Source: an uncultured Opitutales bacterium
GTDB taxonomy: Bacteria > Verrucomicrobiota > Verrucomicrobiia > Opitutales > Coraliomargaritaceae
Reading direction: 5' to 3'
Assembly: GCA_937775295.1 (NCBI GenBank)
Contig: CALKBZ010000003.1
Coordinates: 62,001 to 126,000 of the forward strand
DNA: 64,000 nucleotides
Made by a program: the position numbers and the translations under genes. Under the pieces are notes generated by a model. That model searched no databases, was not told where the DNA came from, and was given only the letters and a program-made list of their open reading frames with translations. Of this stretch, positions 35,577 to 43,639 are shown piece by piece. Positions within the stretch are counted from its first letter, which is position 1, and the number at the start of each line of letters is the position of its first letter.

Positions 35577-38431
35577 GGTTGTGCCTCTCTTGCGTGATGG
35601 GCGGCTTGAATGGCGAGCTCGGTTTGCGCCTGTACGATAGTCTCCAGCTTAGAGATTTTACCCTGCGCGAGTGTGTAGGCTTCGAAGTCTTTTAGGCGCA
35701 CGTCGCTGAGTAATTCCCGCAGGGTGTTGCGCGCGGCAGTGCTGTCGCCGATTTGCTCAAACAGCAGGGCGCTCTGCCAATAGGCATCGATGATTATTTC
35801 GGGGTAGGCGCGGTAGAGGGTGTAGATGCGTTGCCAGTAGGGGATCGCTCGCTCGGGGTTCTCCTGCGCGGTTTCGATGCGTGCGAGCCCGGCTAGTGCA
35901 AGGGCGTGTGGGCGGCCGCGCATGGCTTTGATCTGCAGGATTTCGTTGAGCACTGCGCGCGCGCCATCGTAGATGCCTTGCTGGGTGAGTATATTTGCGC
36001 TGAGCAGACGCACGTCGGCGGCCAGTGGGTGCGTGGGTGTCTGTTCGAGGAAGCGTAGTAGCCAGCGGCGGGCTTGTTCCAGCCGTTCGGCGTTGGCGGC
36101 GAGTTGCGCTTTGCCAAAATAGGCGGTGCCGCATTCGAAGCGTTTCGGATATTCGGTTAGAATCTGTTCACAGTAATCGTCGGCCGATTCGTAGCCGCGC
36201 TGGATCAGCACGAGTCCGACGTTGGCGAGTGTCTCTGCGTCTTGTTTATCAATCGGCACAAAGCGGTGAATCGAGAGGAGCGTGGCGTCGGCGCGTTCGT
36301 CGCCGAAGTGGCGGCGTTGGCGCGCGGATTTGAACAATGTTAAGCGCGCAAACCAAGTTAGTTTGCCAGTGCTGAGGCTTTCCTCGCTGGCGTTTTGCAG
36401 CCAAGTCTCAAAGTCTGTCATGTTGCTGTCGGTGTTGCGGAGACGTTTATAGAGATCCGCGTAAGCGGAAAGGATTGAGCTCACCGCGCGGGCTTTAGGA
36501 TCGTTGCCGAAACGGGTGAGTGCATGTTCAAACAGTGGGAACGCTTCCGGTCCGCGAGCTTCCTGTTGTAGCGACCAGCCGATCCAATACAGGGCTTCGC
36601 TCACGCGCGGGCGTTCGTTGGCGTCGTCGCGGTCGATGTAGGCTTGTAGATGTTTGCGCAGTAGGTCGTAGCGTTCGAGCGCCTTGTAGATCTTGGAGGC
36701 TTGGAAGATAGCGTAGTCGTAAAGGTGCGCGTCATCCGGCGGCACTTGGCGAAACGCGTTTGCAGCCTGAAGTAGTTCACCTTGGCCCATGAAGATGTCG
36801 CCGCGCAGAGCTTGGGCTTCCGGCACGCGGTGGTGGTCTGGGAATGCTTTGACTAGAACGTCGGCAATTTTGAGTGCTTGGTCGTAGTCGCGCTGTGCGT
36901 AAGTCACATTGGCGATACGGTAGTTAATTTCCGGATACAGTGGATGCTTCTTGCTGGTTTTCTTCAGTGCTTCAAGGGCATCTAAACTTGCGGTGTAGTC
37001 GCGCTCAAAGAAGAAGGTCAGGCCGCGCCATAGTTTGAATTGTACGACTAGGCTACTCTCTGGGAAGCACTCCAGCGCAGTGTCGAAATCGTCACGGGCG
37101 GCGCTTTGCCGCTCAAGCGCACTGAAGTTGTAGCCGCGGGTGAAATACCAGCGAGGAGCCTGCTGGTCGTTGGGGAAGTTGCTGATGAGCTCATCAAGCA
37201 CCGCGATCGCTTCGAGGAATTGAGCTTCGCTCTGATAGGCGCGGGCAATCAGGAAGAGCGCGCTGTTGGCGAGTTTGTGGCCCGGGTGCTCGTTGAGGAA
37301 CAACTGTGCGGTGTCTCGGGCGCCTTGCCAGTCTTGCGCTTCGCTCAAGGACAAGATCCAGCGGTAGTGGGCTTCGGCGCGGATGTCGGCTTCAAACTCT
37401 GGAGTTTTAGCGACGGTGCGAAACAGGATGGTCGCCTCGCGGTATCTTTGACCGAGCAAGTAAGCTTGCCCAGCACGTAGATACAGACCTGGCGTGTAGT
37501 CGGCCATGTGTTCGAGCAAGTCGAGCTGACGTCTGAGCCTTGCCATCAGTTGCTGCGAGTGACTCTTCCAGATACTTGAGGCAATCAGCGATTGTTGAGC
37601 CAGAGCGCGTTCGACCATGCGGAGACGCTCGCGTTGCTTTTCGATCAGCACCTTGCGGGGCAATGTTAGCCGGTAGGCACGCACCGCTTCGCTGTGGTGG
37701 CCTTCGTTGAGCAGTAGGTCTCCCGCGTCCAGCGCTGCGAAGCTCAGCACGGCGATGTCTGGCATCGCGGCTACATTCCAATCCGATTCAAATAGGATTG
37801 CACGTGCACGGTCGGTCGAGCCGGTTTCGCCTGCGATTTGCAGCGCTCGCAGGCGCGCCTGCATACGCAGCGTCTCGGGGGCCTCTGATGCGTAGAATGC
37901 GTCGAGTAAAGCGGTGGCCTGCGCTACGTCGCCGATTTCATAGCGTAGATCTGCCTCTTGTAGCAGCGCGAGTGCGGCCTCGTTGGAGCCAGGAAAAGTC
38001 AGTTGGAAATTGTGGAAGGTCTGCGCGGCAGCGGCCAGCGCATGCGTTTGCGACTGGGCGATCGCGGCATTGTAGAGTGCGAAAGCCTGTAAGCCTGGGT
38101 GTGGTTTGTGTTGGCCGAGTAGTTCGCCAAAGTAGATCAGTGCATCGGTGGGACGATCTGCCATGAGTGCAGCGTAGCCACGAATCGGGAGGATGGTTTG
38201 CTGAAAAGTGCGCGCTAAAAACTCTGGTTCGGTGCCATAATCGAGCTCCATATTCTCAAATTGCCAATAACTAGAGGCGTAATCAGCATTGCCGAAAGCC
38301 GAAATTGCCTGCTCCAATTGCTCCTGCAGGGTGCCTCCTGAAGCGCTTGGCATGAGCGATAGTAGGCAGCTGAGTCGGCCTATAAGCTTTATGTACCTGG
38401 TCTTTCGGTCATTTAATTGCTTATCGCTCAT
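35573..38431 (-). CDS. Very large TPR protein (second TPR/ExbB locus)
   Basis: 952 residues. A basic N-terminus (SDKQLNDRKTRYIKLIGR) and the hydrophobic LSCLLSLMPSASG suggest export. The remainder is almost entirely TPR-like helix pairs, for example FSALERQSAARDDFDTALEC, INYRIANVTYAQRDYDQALK, and IGWSLQQEARGPEAFPLFEH. It resembles the 880-residue TPR protein at 10382-13027 in size, export signal and association with an ExbB, although the sequences are clearly diverged. Such repeats usually scaffold envelope complexes. It is the first gene of its operon; tRNA-Pro lies 120 bp upstream on the opposite strand. Confidence 0.85.
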   Translation of the reverse strand: MSDKQLNDRKTRYIKLIGRLSCLLSLMPSASGGTLQEQLEQAISAFGNADYASSYWQFENMELDYGTEPEFLARTFQQTILPIRGYAALMADRPTDALIYFGELLGQHKPHPGLQAFALYNAAIAQSQTHALAAAAQTFHNFQLTFPGSNEAALALLQEADLRYEIGDVAQATALLDAFYASEAPETLRMQARLRALQIAGETGSTDRARAILFESDWNVAAMPDIAVLSFAALDAGDLLLNEGHHSEAVRAYRLTLPRKVLIEKQRERLRMVERALAQQSLIASSIWKSHSQQLMARLRRQLDLLEHMADYTPGLYLRAGQAYLLGQRYREATILFRTVAKTPEFEADIRAEAHYRWILSLSEAQDWQGARDTAQLFLNEHPGHKLANSALFLIARAYQSEAQFLEAIAVLDELISNFPNDQQAPRWYFTRGYNFSALERQSAARDDFDTALECFPESSLVVQFKLWRGLTFFFERDYTASLDALEALKKTSKKHPLYPEINYRIANVTYAQRDYDQALKIADVLVKAFPDHHRVPEAQALRGDIFMGQGELLQAANAFRQVPPDDAHLYDYAIFQASKIYKALERYDLLRKHLQAYIDRDDANERPRVSEALYWIGWSLQQEARGPEAFPLFEHALTRFGNDPKARAVSSILSAYADLYKRLRNTDSNMTDFETWLQNASEESLSTGKLTWFARLTLFKSARQRRHFGDERADATLLSIHRFVPIDKQDAETLANVGLVLIQRGYESADDYCEQILTEYPKRFECGTAYFGKAQLAANAERLEQARRWLLRFLEQTPTHPLAADVRLLSANILTQQGIYDGARAVLNEILQIKAMRGRPHALALAGLARIETAQENPERAIPYWQRIYTLYRAYPEIIIDAYWQSALLFEQIGDSTAARNTLRELLSDVRLKDFEAYTLAQGKISKLETIVQAQTELAIQAAHHAREAQP

Positions 38432-38551
38432 CGTTAGTCAGGTAGGATTGTGTGGCTATTTTAAAATCGCGAACATTTAATCTGAAAGAATCCTTTTAAA
38501 CAGTATTGACAGGGGTGGAATTTGTGATGGTTTGTCGTCTTCTTTTGGAAA

Positions 38552-38629
38552 CGGGGCGTGGCGCAGCCTGGCTAGCGCATCTGCTTTGGGAGCAGAGGGT
38601 CGCAGGTTCGAATCCTGTCGCCCCGACCA
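38552..38629 (+). tRNA. tRNA-Pro (anticodon TGG)
   Basis: A complete cloverleaf: acceptor CGGGGCG/CGCCCCG, D-arm GCGCAGCCTGGCTAGCGC, anticodon loop TTTGGGA giving TGG, T-arm CGCAGGTTCGAATCCTGTC region with GTTCGAATC, discriminator A and an encoded CCA (38627-38629). A TTGACA at 38506-38511 followed by GGGG may be the -35 element. The 3' half is duplicated downstream. Confidence 0.95.
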
Positions 38630-38671
38630 AAAAAGAAGAGTCCTTCTCGGCAACGAGGAGGGCTTTTTTGT
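38611..38671. repeat. Direct repeat, copy 1: tRNA-Pro 3' end plus terminator
   Basis: A 61-bp sequence from the T-arm of tRNA-Pro (AATCCTGTCGCCCCGACCA) through the terminator. It is repeated exactly at 38772-38832. Confidence 0.9.
38638..38670 (+). terminator. Terminator of tRNA-Pro
   Basis: AGTCCTTCTCG pairs with CGAGGAGGGCT around a GCAA tetraloop, followed by TTTTTT. Confidence 0.9.
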
Positions 38672-38771
38672 GTCTAAGCGCGGCGACTGGAGTCGAACCT
38701 GCGAACCAGCAGGTTTGACGGAGTGTTTTCAGGAACGGAGTTCCGCTTGGAAAACGCGAAGAGGGCGAAGC
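38672..38771. other. 100-bp segment between the duplicated tRNA ends, with two dyads
   Basis: The segment holds two inverted repeats: AACCTGC/GCAGGTT around GAACCA, and TTTTC(A)GGAAC/GTTCC...GAAAA around GGA. No reading frame is evident. It looks like the trace of an excised or collapsed insertion, or a spacer created by tandem duplication. Confidence 0.5.
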
Positions 38772-38832
38772 AATCCTGTCGCCCCGACCAAAAAAGAAGA
38801 GTCCTTCTCGGCAACGAGGAGGGCTTTTTTGT
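38772..38832. repeat. Direct repeat, copy 2: tRNA-Pro 3' end plus terminator
   Basis: The exact second copy of 38611-38671. It contains a partial T-arm, the acceptor 3' strand, CCA and a second copy of the terminator (hairpin at 38799-38831). It cannot fold as a full tRNA. Confidence 0.9.
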
Positions 38833-38963
38833 CGCATCTATCCCGCTTTGACAGTGAATCGAGCGAGTTTTTCCAACAAAGCGAAAAAACTGAGAATAGT
38901 TGTCTTTGGATGACTTTGTGGACGAATCGTGTGACGATCAGCCTCTCCCCCCTCGGCACTATC

Positions 38964-40088
38964 TTAGGTGCTTGCCGCTAGTGCAGCTTGTCCGCTGGGT
39001 GTGTTCCAGGGCAATTCTTGATAGAGAAAATTAGGCAGTTCGATTTTTGGTTCAAAACTTCGAAAAAAGATCGGGGTCGACGCGCTAGACATGGGGGGGA
39101 TGAGCCAAGGCCAATCGCCATGTACTGTGCGCTGGTTTCGATCTTCTTTTTTACAAAAATTAGCGAATTCTGAAGTGACTGTATGGTGATCCACGATTCG
39201 ATACCCGGTGCGCTCAAATGACCAGAGCACGGCTTCATTCAATGCCACCAGCGCGCGATCGATCCAAAACTGTGCGTGTTTACTTGGGTCGAGCCCGATC
39301 GCCGCGGCGACCTGTGGTAATTGATTGTAGCGTTTCAGGTCTGCAAGATTTCGAGCGGCGATCTCGGTCGACACGTAATGGCCACTGAAAGGAGCTGCTG
39401 GATAAATGGCTTGCTCGGAAGCAAATAGCATGTCGGAGACAAATGGTATGGCATACCAGCGTAGCCCCAAGGACTCTATGCCAGGATGCTCGGGGTGACG
39501 GATCGTGACCTCGGCGACGTACTCTTTTGGAATTGTCCGTAGATGTAGCTTGCCGCGAAATTGCAAAATGATCGGCAGGATATCGAATCGGCTACGCTGA
39601 TGGGGGGGCTGCCAGCCGAGATCAATCGCGATTTGAGTCAAATATATGTTCATCGGATCGCCCAGCACTGATCCATCGCTCGCTTGGTAGCCCGCATAAC
39701 GAATGAGCTGGTGGTTCCAAATGCGAGTCTCGGCTTGGTCCGGATCAAATTCTGGGAAGACTGTGATGAATGATTCTGCGCCCCGATTAGCATCCGCACG
39801 TTTCAAATGCTCAAACAGCGCATCGAAGCTCTCCTCGACTGAATTGGCACTTCTCGCATCGATCACACGCAGCGAACGCCAACGTGCGCGTCCGCTGCAG
39901 CGCACGGAATTACGCCATGCCCCCTGCGCATCTTTTTGCAAATCAATTTCCGTTGCGCTCGACACCGATGGCTTGAGTCGTTTGTAGAGTTCATCGGCGG
40001 ACCAGAGCTTCTCAACCGAAATCTCTGGCTGATCAGTACCGCTTGTTTGAGTCGAGTATGGGCAAGCAGTTGGTTTATTCGGATTCAT
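38964..40088 (-). CDS. nos: Nitric oxide synthase, oxygenase domain (bacterial NOS)
   Basis: 374 residues, matching the length of stand-alone bacterial NOS. It would oxidise L-arginine to citrulline and nitric oxide at a heme-thiolate centre. Seen directly: the heme-ligand motif AWRNSVRCSGRARW with Cys64, the substrate glutamate Glu242 in AAPFSGHYVSTEIAARNL, DHHTVTSEFANF, and the pterin/dimer motif HGDWPWLIPPMSS with Trp326 and Trp328. These numbers lie within two residues of Bacillus subtilis NOS (Cys62, Glu243, Trp325). Two deviations: GWY is GHY before the glutamate loop, and the GGI preceding it is replaced (FASEQAIYP). No reductase domain is fused and none is adjacent, as in other bacterial NOS, which borrow cellular flavodoxin reductases. 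It lies next to the duplicated tRNA-Pro end. Confidence 0.95.
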   Translation of the reverse strand: MNPNKPTACPYSTQTSGTDQPEISVEKLWSADELYKRLKPSVSSATEIDLQKDAQGAWRNSVRCSGRARWRSLRVIDARSANSVEESFDALFEHLKRADANRGAESFITVFPEFDPDQAETRIWNHQLIRYAGYQASDGSVLGDPMNIYLTQIAIDLGWQPPHQRSRFDILPIILQFRGKLHLRTIPKEYVAEVTIRHPEHPGIESLGLRWYAIPFVSDMLFASEQAIYPAAPFSGHYVSTEIAARNLADLKRYNQLPQVAAAIGLDPSKHAQFWIDRALVALNEAVLWSFERTGYRIVDHHTVTSEFANFCKKEDRNQRTVHGDWPWLIPPMSSASTPIFFRSFEPKIELPNFLYQELPWNTPSGQAALAAST

Positions 40089-40323
40089 CGTCGTGCATTA
40101 ATTAAGATGCAGTATGCAACACAAAATGCCTCTATGGGCAAGCGAAGGTAGGGGTATTATGGGGAATGGCGGCAGAGTATGGAATGGAGGAGTGTCTTAA
40201 TTCTTGAGGGTTAATTCAAGATTAGGCGGGTGGTGGAGGTCTTCTAACCGAGTCATCCCTGAGTCAACCGACTACCAAAAGGCTGAGTTAGTCACGTATT
40301 AGCATTCGATACAAGCAGGCAGA
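40089..40323. other. Intergenic region upstream of the nitric oxide synthase gene
   Basis: About 235 bp separating the synthase start from the end of the frameshifted gene on the same strand. It should contain the synthase promoter; no clear -35/-10 pair, hairpin or regulator palindrome was recognised. Confidence 0.35.
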
Positions 40324-40807
40324 TCAACCAAAGTGAGGATCCTTTGCAGTCGATCGATGCTTTCGTACAGTTCTTCGCGGATTATCGTTAGGCGCATAAA
40401 AAGAAATCCAGTCGGCAGCGAGAATCCAGAAATCACAGAGCAATTGCTCAGTAAACCCCAACGAATGGTCTTTATCGATCCTTGCCGCCTCGCACTGTGC
40501 GGGAATCAGCTCGTCGACCAGTGGGGTCTCTATGTTTTCTTCCACGCAGTGTCGGGCGACAGATGTGAATGCGCTCAGCCGGTCCGGATCGTCAACTCTG
40601 GACGGCAGATGATGTGTTTGTTGGAGATAGCTAGCCTCGAGCTCGATTATTTTAACCGCCGGTACCCTTTTTTTTGCGCTTGGTGGGCTGCACTTTTTTA
40701 CCTCTCTTTACCTTGCTTGTATTTGGTTGCGGGTCGCCCGCATTCCAGCGCTTAGCCTCTGATAGCCGCTGATTTAGTTTCTTATGATTACATGTATCCC
40801 AATCCAT
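40324..40807 (-). pseudogene. Small uncharacterised protein, frameshifted at a run of eight A's
   Basis: The frame from ATG 40807 (MDWDTCNHKKLNQRLSEAKR), which has AGGGAAG 6 bp upstream as ribosome-binding site, runs through a basic linker (KVQPTKRKKK) and stops at 40652. The next frame is open through the same place and continues VPAVKIIELEASYLQQTHHL to 40324. The change of frame falls at the A8 run (T8 at 40668-40675 on the plus strand); with seven A's one protein of about 160 residues results. The product is not recognised. The cause may be decay, an assembly indel, or transcript slippage on A8, which is known to rescue some bacterial genes. Confidence 0.6.
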
Positions 40808-41087
40808 TGATTCTTCCCTGTTTGATTTTACCGACAAACGACATGCTGTGCGCATTTCTGTGTGGCCCGAAGCTGCACGCTTTATTCTGCCTTGTCCATC
40901 CTGTTTCGCGGCGACCTTAGGCGAGCAGCTTGGCCCTCAAGTGCTTGCCTCTGTATGCGCTCTACGCGGCCGCGCTCTTCGCAATCAATCATTAAGTCGT
41001 GCTCCTTTGCAGCACAGTCCGCCACTGCGGCAGCGCTCTTCTTGTCTCAACTCAGTAAGTTTTTTTCACGGCTGACGATTAAATTGT

Positions 41088-41555
41088 GTGTTCAAAAAGC
41101 TAAATTTAGTCGTGGTCGGACAGCTAAAGCAAGGGCTTGGGCAACAGGCCTGTTGTCATGCGATTGCAGCAGCGTTGATGATCGGACTCTTTCCGATCAT
41201 GGGGTTTTCGACCTTAATGAATACTTTTATCGCGGCGTATTTTCGGCTGAATCAGCCAGTGGTACAGGTTTGTAACTGGATCATTGCCCCTGTCAAAATT
41301 GCCCTCATTTTCCCGTTTCTGCGATTAGGTGAGTGGCTATTTCAAGCGAACCCTTTTCGCCTCAGTCTTACTGAATTTAGTACACGCTTTTTTAATGACT
41401 TCGCTACCACAACTGCCGAATTTGCGTGGACCTTCGCTCATGCGATCGCGGGATGGCTAATCTGTGCGCCTTTGATTTATGGTGTTATCTTTCGAATCTC
41501 GAAGGTGCTGGTCCCTAAAAGACTGGCGAGTCATCCAAGCCGAGTCGCTGAGTAA
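41088..41555 (+). CDS. DUF2062 family membrane protein
   Basis: 155 residues. The first half shows the family pattern: LKQGLGQQACCHAIAAALMI, GLFPIMGFSTLMNTFIAAYF and NQPVVQVCNWIIAPVKIALI, with two to three membrane helices; a C-terminal helix pair (TFAHAIAGWLICAPLIYGVI) follows. DUF2062 proteins are small inner-membrane proteins of unknown function, sometimes fused to or near glycosyltransferases. The GTG at 41088 is the start used here. Isolated on the plus strand. Confidence 0.82.
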   Translation: MFKKLNLVVVGQLKQGLGQQACCHAIAAALMIGLFPIMGFSTLMNTFIAAYFRLNQPVVQVCNWIIAPVKIALIFPFLRLGEWLFQANPFRLSLTEFSTRFFNDFATTTAEFAWTFAHAIAGWLICAPLIYGVIFRISKVLVPKRLASHPSRVAE

Positions 41556-41744
41556 GTGATCTGCAAATCGGTCTAGTTCGGCGGCTGTTCCTTTTGCCCT
41601 GCTTGAAGCAGCTGGGTTTGATTGACTGTCGCCGATTATTTCAATGGCTTCGCGCTGTAAGGTGCGCTACAATTGCACGATATTTGTCGAATGTAGCTAC
41701 CAACGAACTATTCTATTCCAATTCATAGAAAATAGAGTTTACTA

Positions 41745-42113
41745 GTGCATCATTATTTTATGTTCACGTCCTTTTGTTTACTGTCGATTGTCTCGTTCTT
41801 CTGCTATGGAGCTAGTTGTGTCTTCTCGGCCCACATGGTTGTCGAGTTTCAGCGCTATGGCTTAGCGCCGTTTCGATTGCTCACTGGATATTTGCAACTG
41901 CTTGGTGCGACAGGCCTCTTAATTGGCTTGCTAGTGAGTCCCACTATCGGGCTGATTGCTTCGATTGGTCTTAGCGTCCAGATGCTGCTTGGCTTTTGCG
42001 TGCGTATACGGATTCGTGATACGATTGGGCAATGCTTACCCTCGTTTATCTATATGTGGATCAACGCAGGACTGGCATTGGAATTCCTCAGTCGCTTAGC
42101 CTTAAGCAGCTAA
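41745..42113 (+). CDS. DoxX-like small membrane protein
   Basis: 122 residues with four membrane helices. The central region FRLLTGYLQLLGATGLLIGL and SPTIGLIASIGLSVQMLLGF fits DoxX-like families (the G-x-x-E/Q-L-x-GAxxLL pattern). Function unknown. GTG start at 41745. Its last 12 bp overlap the end of the convergent DoxX-like gene at 42102-42470. Confidence 0.7.
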   Translation: MHHYFMFTSFCLLSIVSFFCYGASCVFSAHMVVEFQRYGLAPFRLLTGYLQLLGATGLLIGLLVSPTIGLIASIGLSVQMLLGFCVRIRIRDTIGQCLPSFIYMWINAGLALEFLSRLALSS

Positions 42114-42470
42114 TACGATGATGCCGATGCACAAGGCTAGCATCACCAGCGCAGGAATCGATTTTTTGAACGGATCCTTCACTTTAAGGTGCATTAATAG
42201 CGCACCCACCATAAGCAGCCCGAGCAGACTAGCAAACGGGATAATCAGCGGATCGAAGTATATACCTAGAATTAGGGCAAGCGCAGCGGTGATTTTCAAG
42301 CCGCCGATTAAATAAACACTCCAATTCGGCAGGCCATAATTGGCAAATTCGGCCTTCATGTCCGCTGCTGTTCCGCCGCGGTAGGCGGTGCCTTGATTGT
42401 AACGAAGGAGCCAGACATTAATAATCCCGAGCCCAGCGATCAGTTGTAATAGATGTTGAATAGTGTCCAT
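42102..42470 (-). CDS. DoxX-like family membrane protein
   Basis: 122 residues, four membrane helices, with the DoxX-like motif VYLIGGLKITAALALILGIY and FASLLGLLMVGALLMHLKVK followed by the KDPFKKSIPALVMLAL end typical of this family. Function unknown. The tail-to-tail overlap with a second DoxX-like gene on the other strand is unusual and may reflect an inverted duplication. Confidence 0.8.
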   Translation of the reverse strand: MDTIQHLLQLIAGLGIINVWLLRYNQGTAYRGGTAADMKAEFANYGLPNWSVYLIGGLKITAALALILGIYFDPLIIPFASLLGLLMVGALLMHLKVKDPFKKSIPALVMLALCIGIIVLAA

Positions 42471-42595
42471 TAGCGAAATGTGGCTGATCTCTAGGTTTTA
42501 GTCAAATACAGTAACTGCTCTGAGTGAGATTCGGCGGTGTGCTGGTAATCGTCTGTTGGGTCGATGCCGAATCGATGCTCAAAGTCCTTTGCTTA

Positions 42596-42853
42596 TCAGC
42601 TGGAGGCATTGGAGTCATTGCTGGGGCGCTTACCTGAGGATGTCGTACTGAGCATCGCGTCGATACGTTCCATATAGATGGCGTGTTGCTCTGGGTTATG
42701 GTAGGAGCCCGCGGCGTGCGGCTCAGGTTCTGTGTTTTGCTGCTTTTTAGGAATAATGTGGATCTTGCGCCCCGTGCCTAGTTCGTAGGTGAGTTGAAGG
42801 GTATCGCCGTTGGGCTGCTGCGTGACTTGTAGATTTTTTTTCCGAGTTTGCAT
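42596..42853 (-). CDS. Small hydrophilic protein of unknown function
   Basis: 85 residues, basic N-terminus (MQTRKKNLQVTQQPNGDTLQ), no membrane segment or signal peptide. A short beta-like region (LTYELGTGRKIHIIPKKQQ) and a Ser/Thr-rich end follow. No family recognised. Diverges from the CIA30 gene; confidence rests on frame length and plausible composition only. Confidence 0.5.
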   Translation of the reverse strand: MQTRKKNLQVTQQPNGDTLQLTYELGTGRKIHIIPKKQQNTEPEPHAAGSYHNPEQHAIYMERIDAMLSTTSSGKRPSNDSNASS

Positions 42854-42990
42854 ATTAAACTATCGTGCAGTCGCAATTAACCCTACAAAAAAAATGAATG
42901 CTTCATCGTATGCTTTTTGCGCCACTGGGTGGCAGAGTTTTCGAGCTAGACTCTTGCGTATGTAATATACTTGGGCAATTTCATACAGGT

Positions 42991-43575
42991 ATGAAGGTGA
43001 CTTCGGGATTAATTGTCAGTATGATCGCCAGCTGTGTGTGTGTGGCATCGCTCTTGGCAAAACCACAGGTGACAGCAGAGATGAACACACTTTTTAAATT
43101 TACTGGTGAACACGCCGACAAGCCATGGCTGAGCAGCAACGATGGCGTTATGGGCGGCCGCTCTGCTGGCAGTGCGACGATCGGTGACGATGGAATGCGC
43201 TTCAGTGGCACTCTTTCGCTGGAGAACAATGGTGGCTTTTCTTCAGTATACACTCGTGGCAATTTCGATCTTTCGGATGCCGAAGGTGTTCGCCTGAGAG
43301 TACTTGGTGATGGCCGAACTTATCAGCTGCGCTTCCACAGTGACGCGCTCTTTCGTGAGGGTTGGGCGGTTAATTTTGCGGCGGATTTCCAAACCACCGC
43401 AGGTGAGTGGATCGAGGTGTTTGTGCCTTTTAGCGAACTAGAGCAAAGTTGGCGAGGCCGGCAGCTCTCGGGCTATGCCTTTAATGCTAAAGACATTCGC
43501 CGCATGGCGCTGATGCTCGCGGATAAACAAGCCGGTCCCTTTTCTCTGCGGGTCGCTTGGATCGCAGCTGAATAA
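42991..43575 (+). CDS. CIA30-domain protein, exported
   Basis: About 194 residues. A signal peptide (VTSGLIVSMIASCVCVASLLA) precedes a CIA30 (NDUFAF1-like) beta-sandwich: WLSSNDGVMGGRSAGSATIG and FSGTLSLENNGGFSSVYTRG near the N-terminus, then EGVRLRVLGDGRTYQLRFHS and GEWIEVFVPFSELEQSWRGR, all family signatures. Mitochondrial CIA30 assists complex I assembly; bacterial members often form carbohydrate-binding-like proteins of unknown role. The ATG at 42991 places the signal peptide at the N-terminus; an upstream in-frame ATG at 42898 would bury it. It converges with the photolyase operon. Confidence 0.85.
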   Translation: MKVTSGLIVSMIASCVCVASLLAKPQVTAEMNTLFKFTGEHADKPWLSSNDGVMGGRSAGSATIGDDGMRFSGTLSLENNGGFSSVYTRGNFDLSDAEGVRLRVLGDGRTYQLRFHSDALFREGWAVNFAADFQTTAGEWIEVFVPFSELEQSWRGRQLSGYAFNAKDIRRMALMLADKQAGPFSLRVAWIAAE

Positions 43576-43639
43576 AAAAACATCGAACGCGGTCAGTTTC
43601 AACGCAGCAGCATTGCTAGCCTAACATCGATCGAGATGC

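Noticed and set aside
38760-38795. A second tRNA gene
   Set aside because: Only the T-arm 3' strand, acceptor 3' strand and CCA of tRNA-Pro are present; no D-arm or anticodon arm precedes them.
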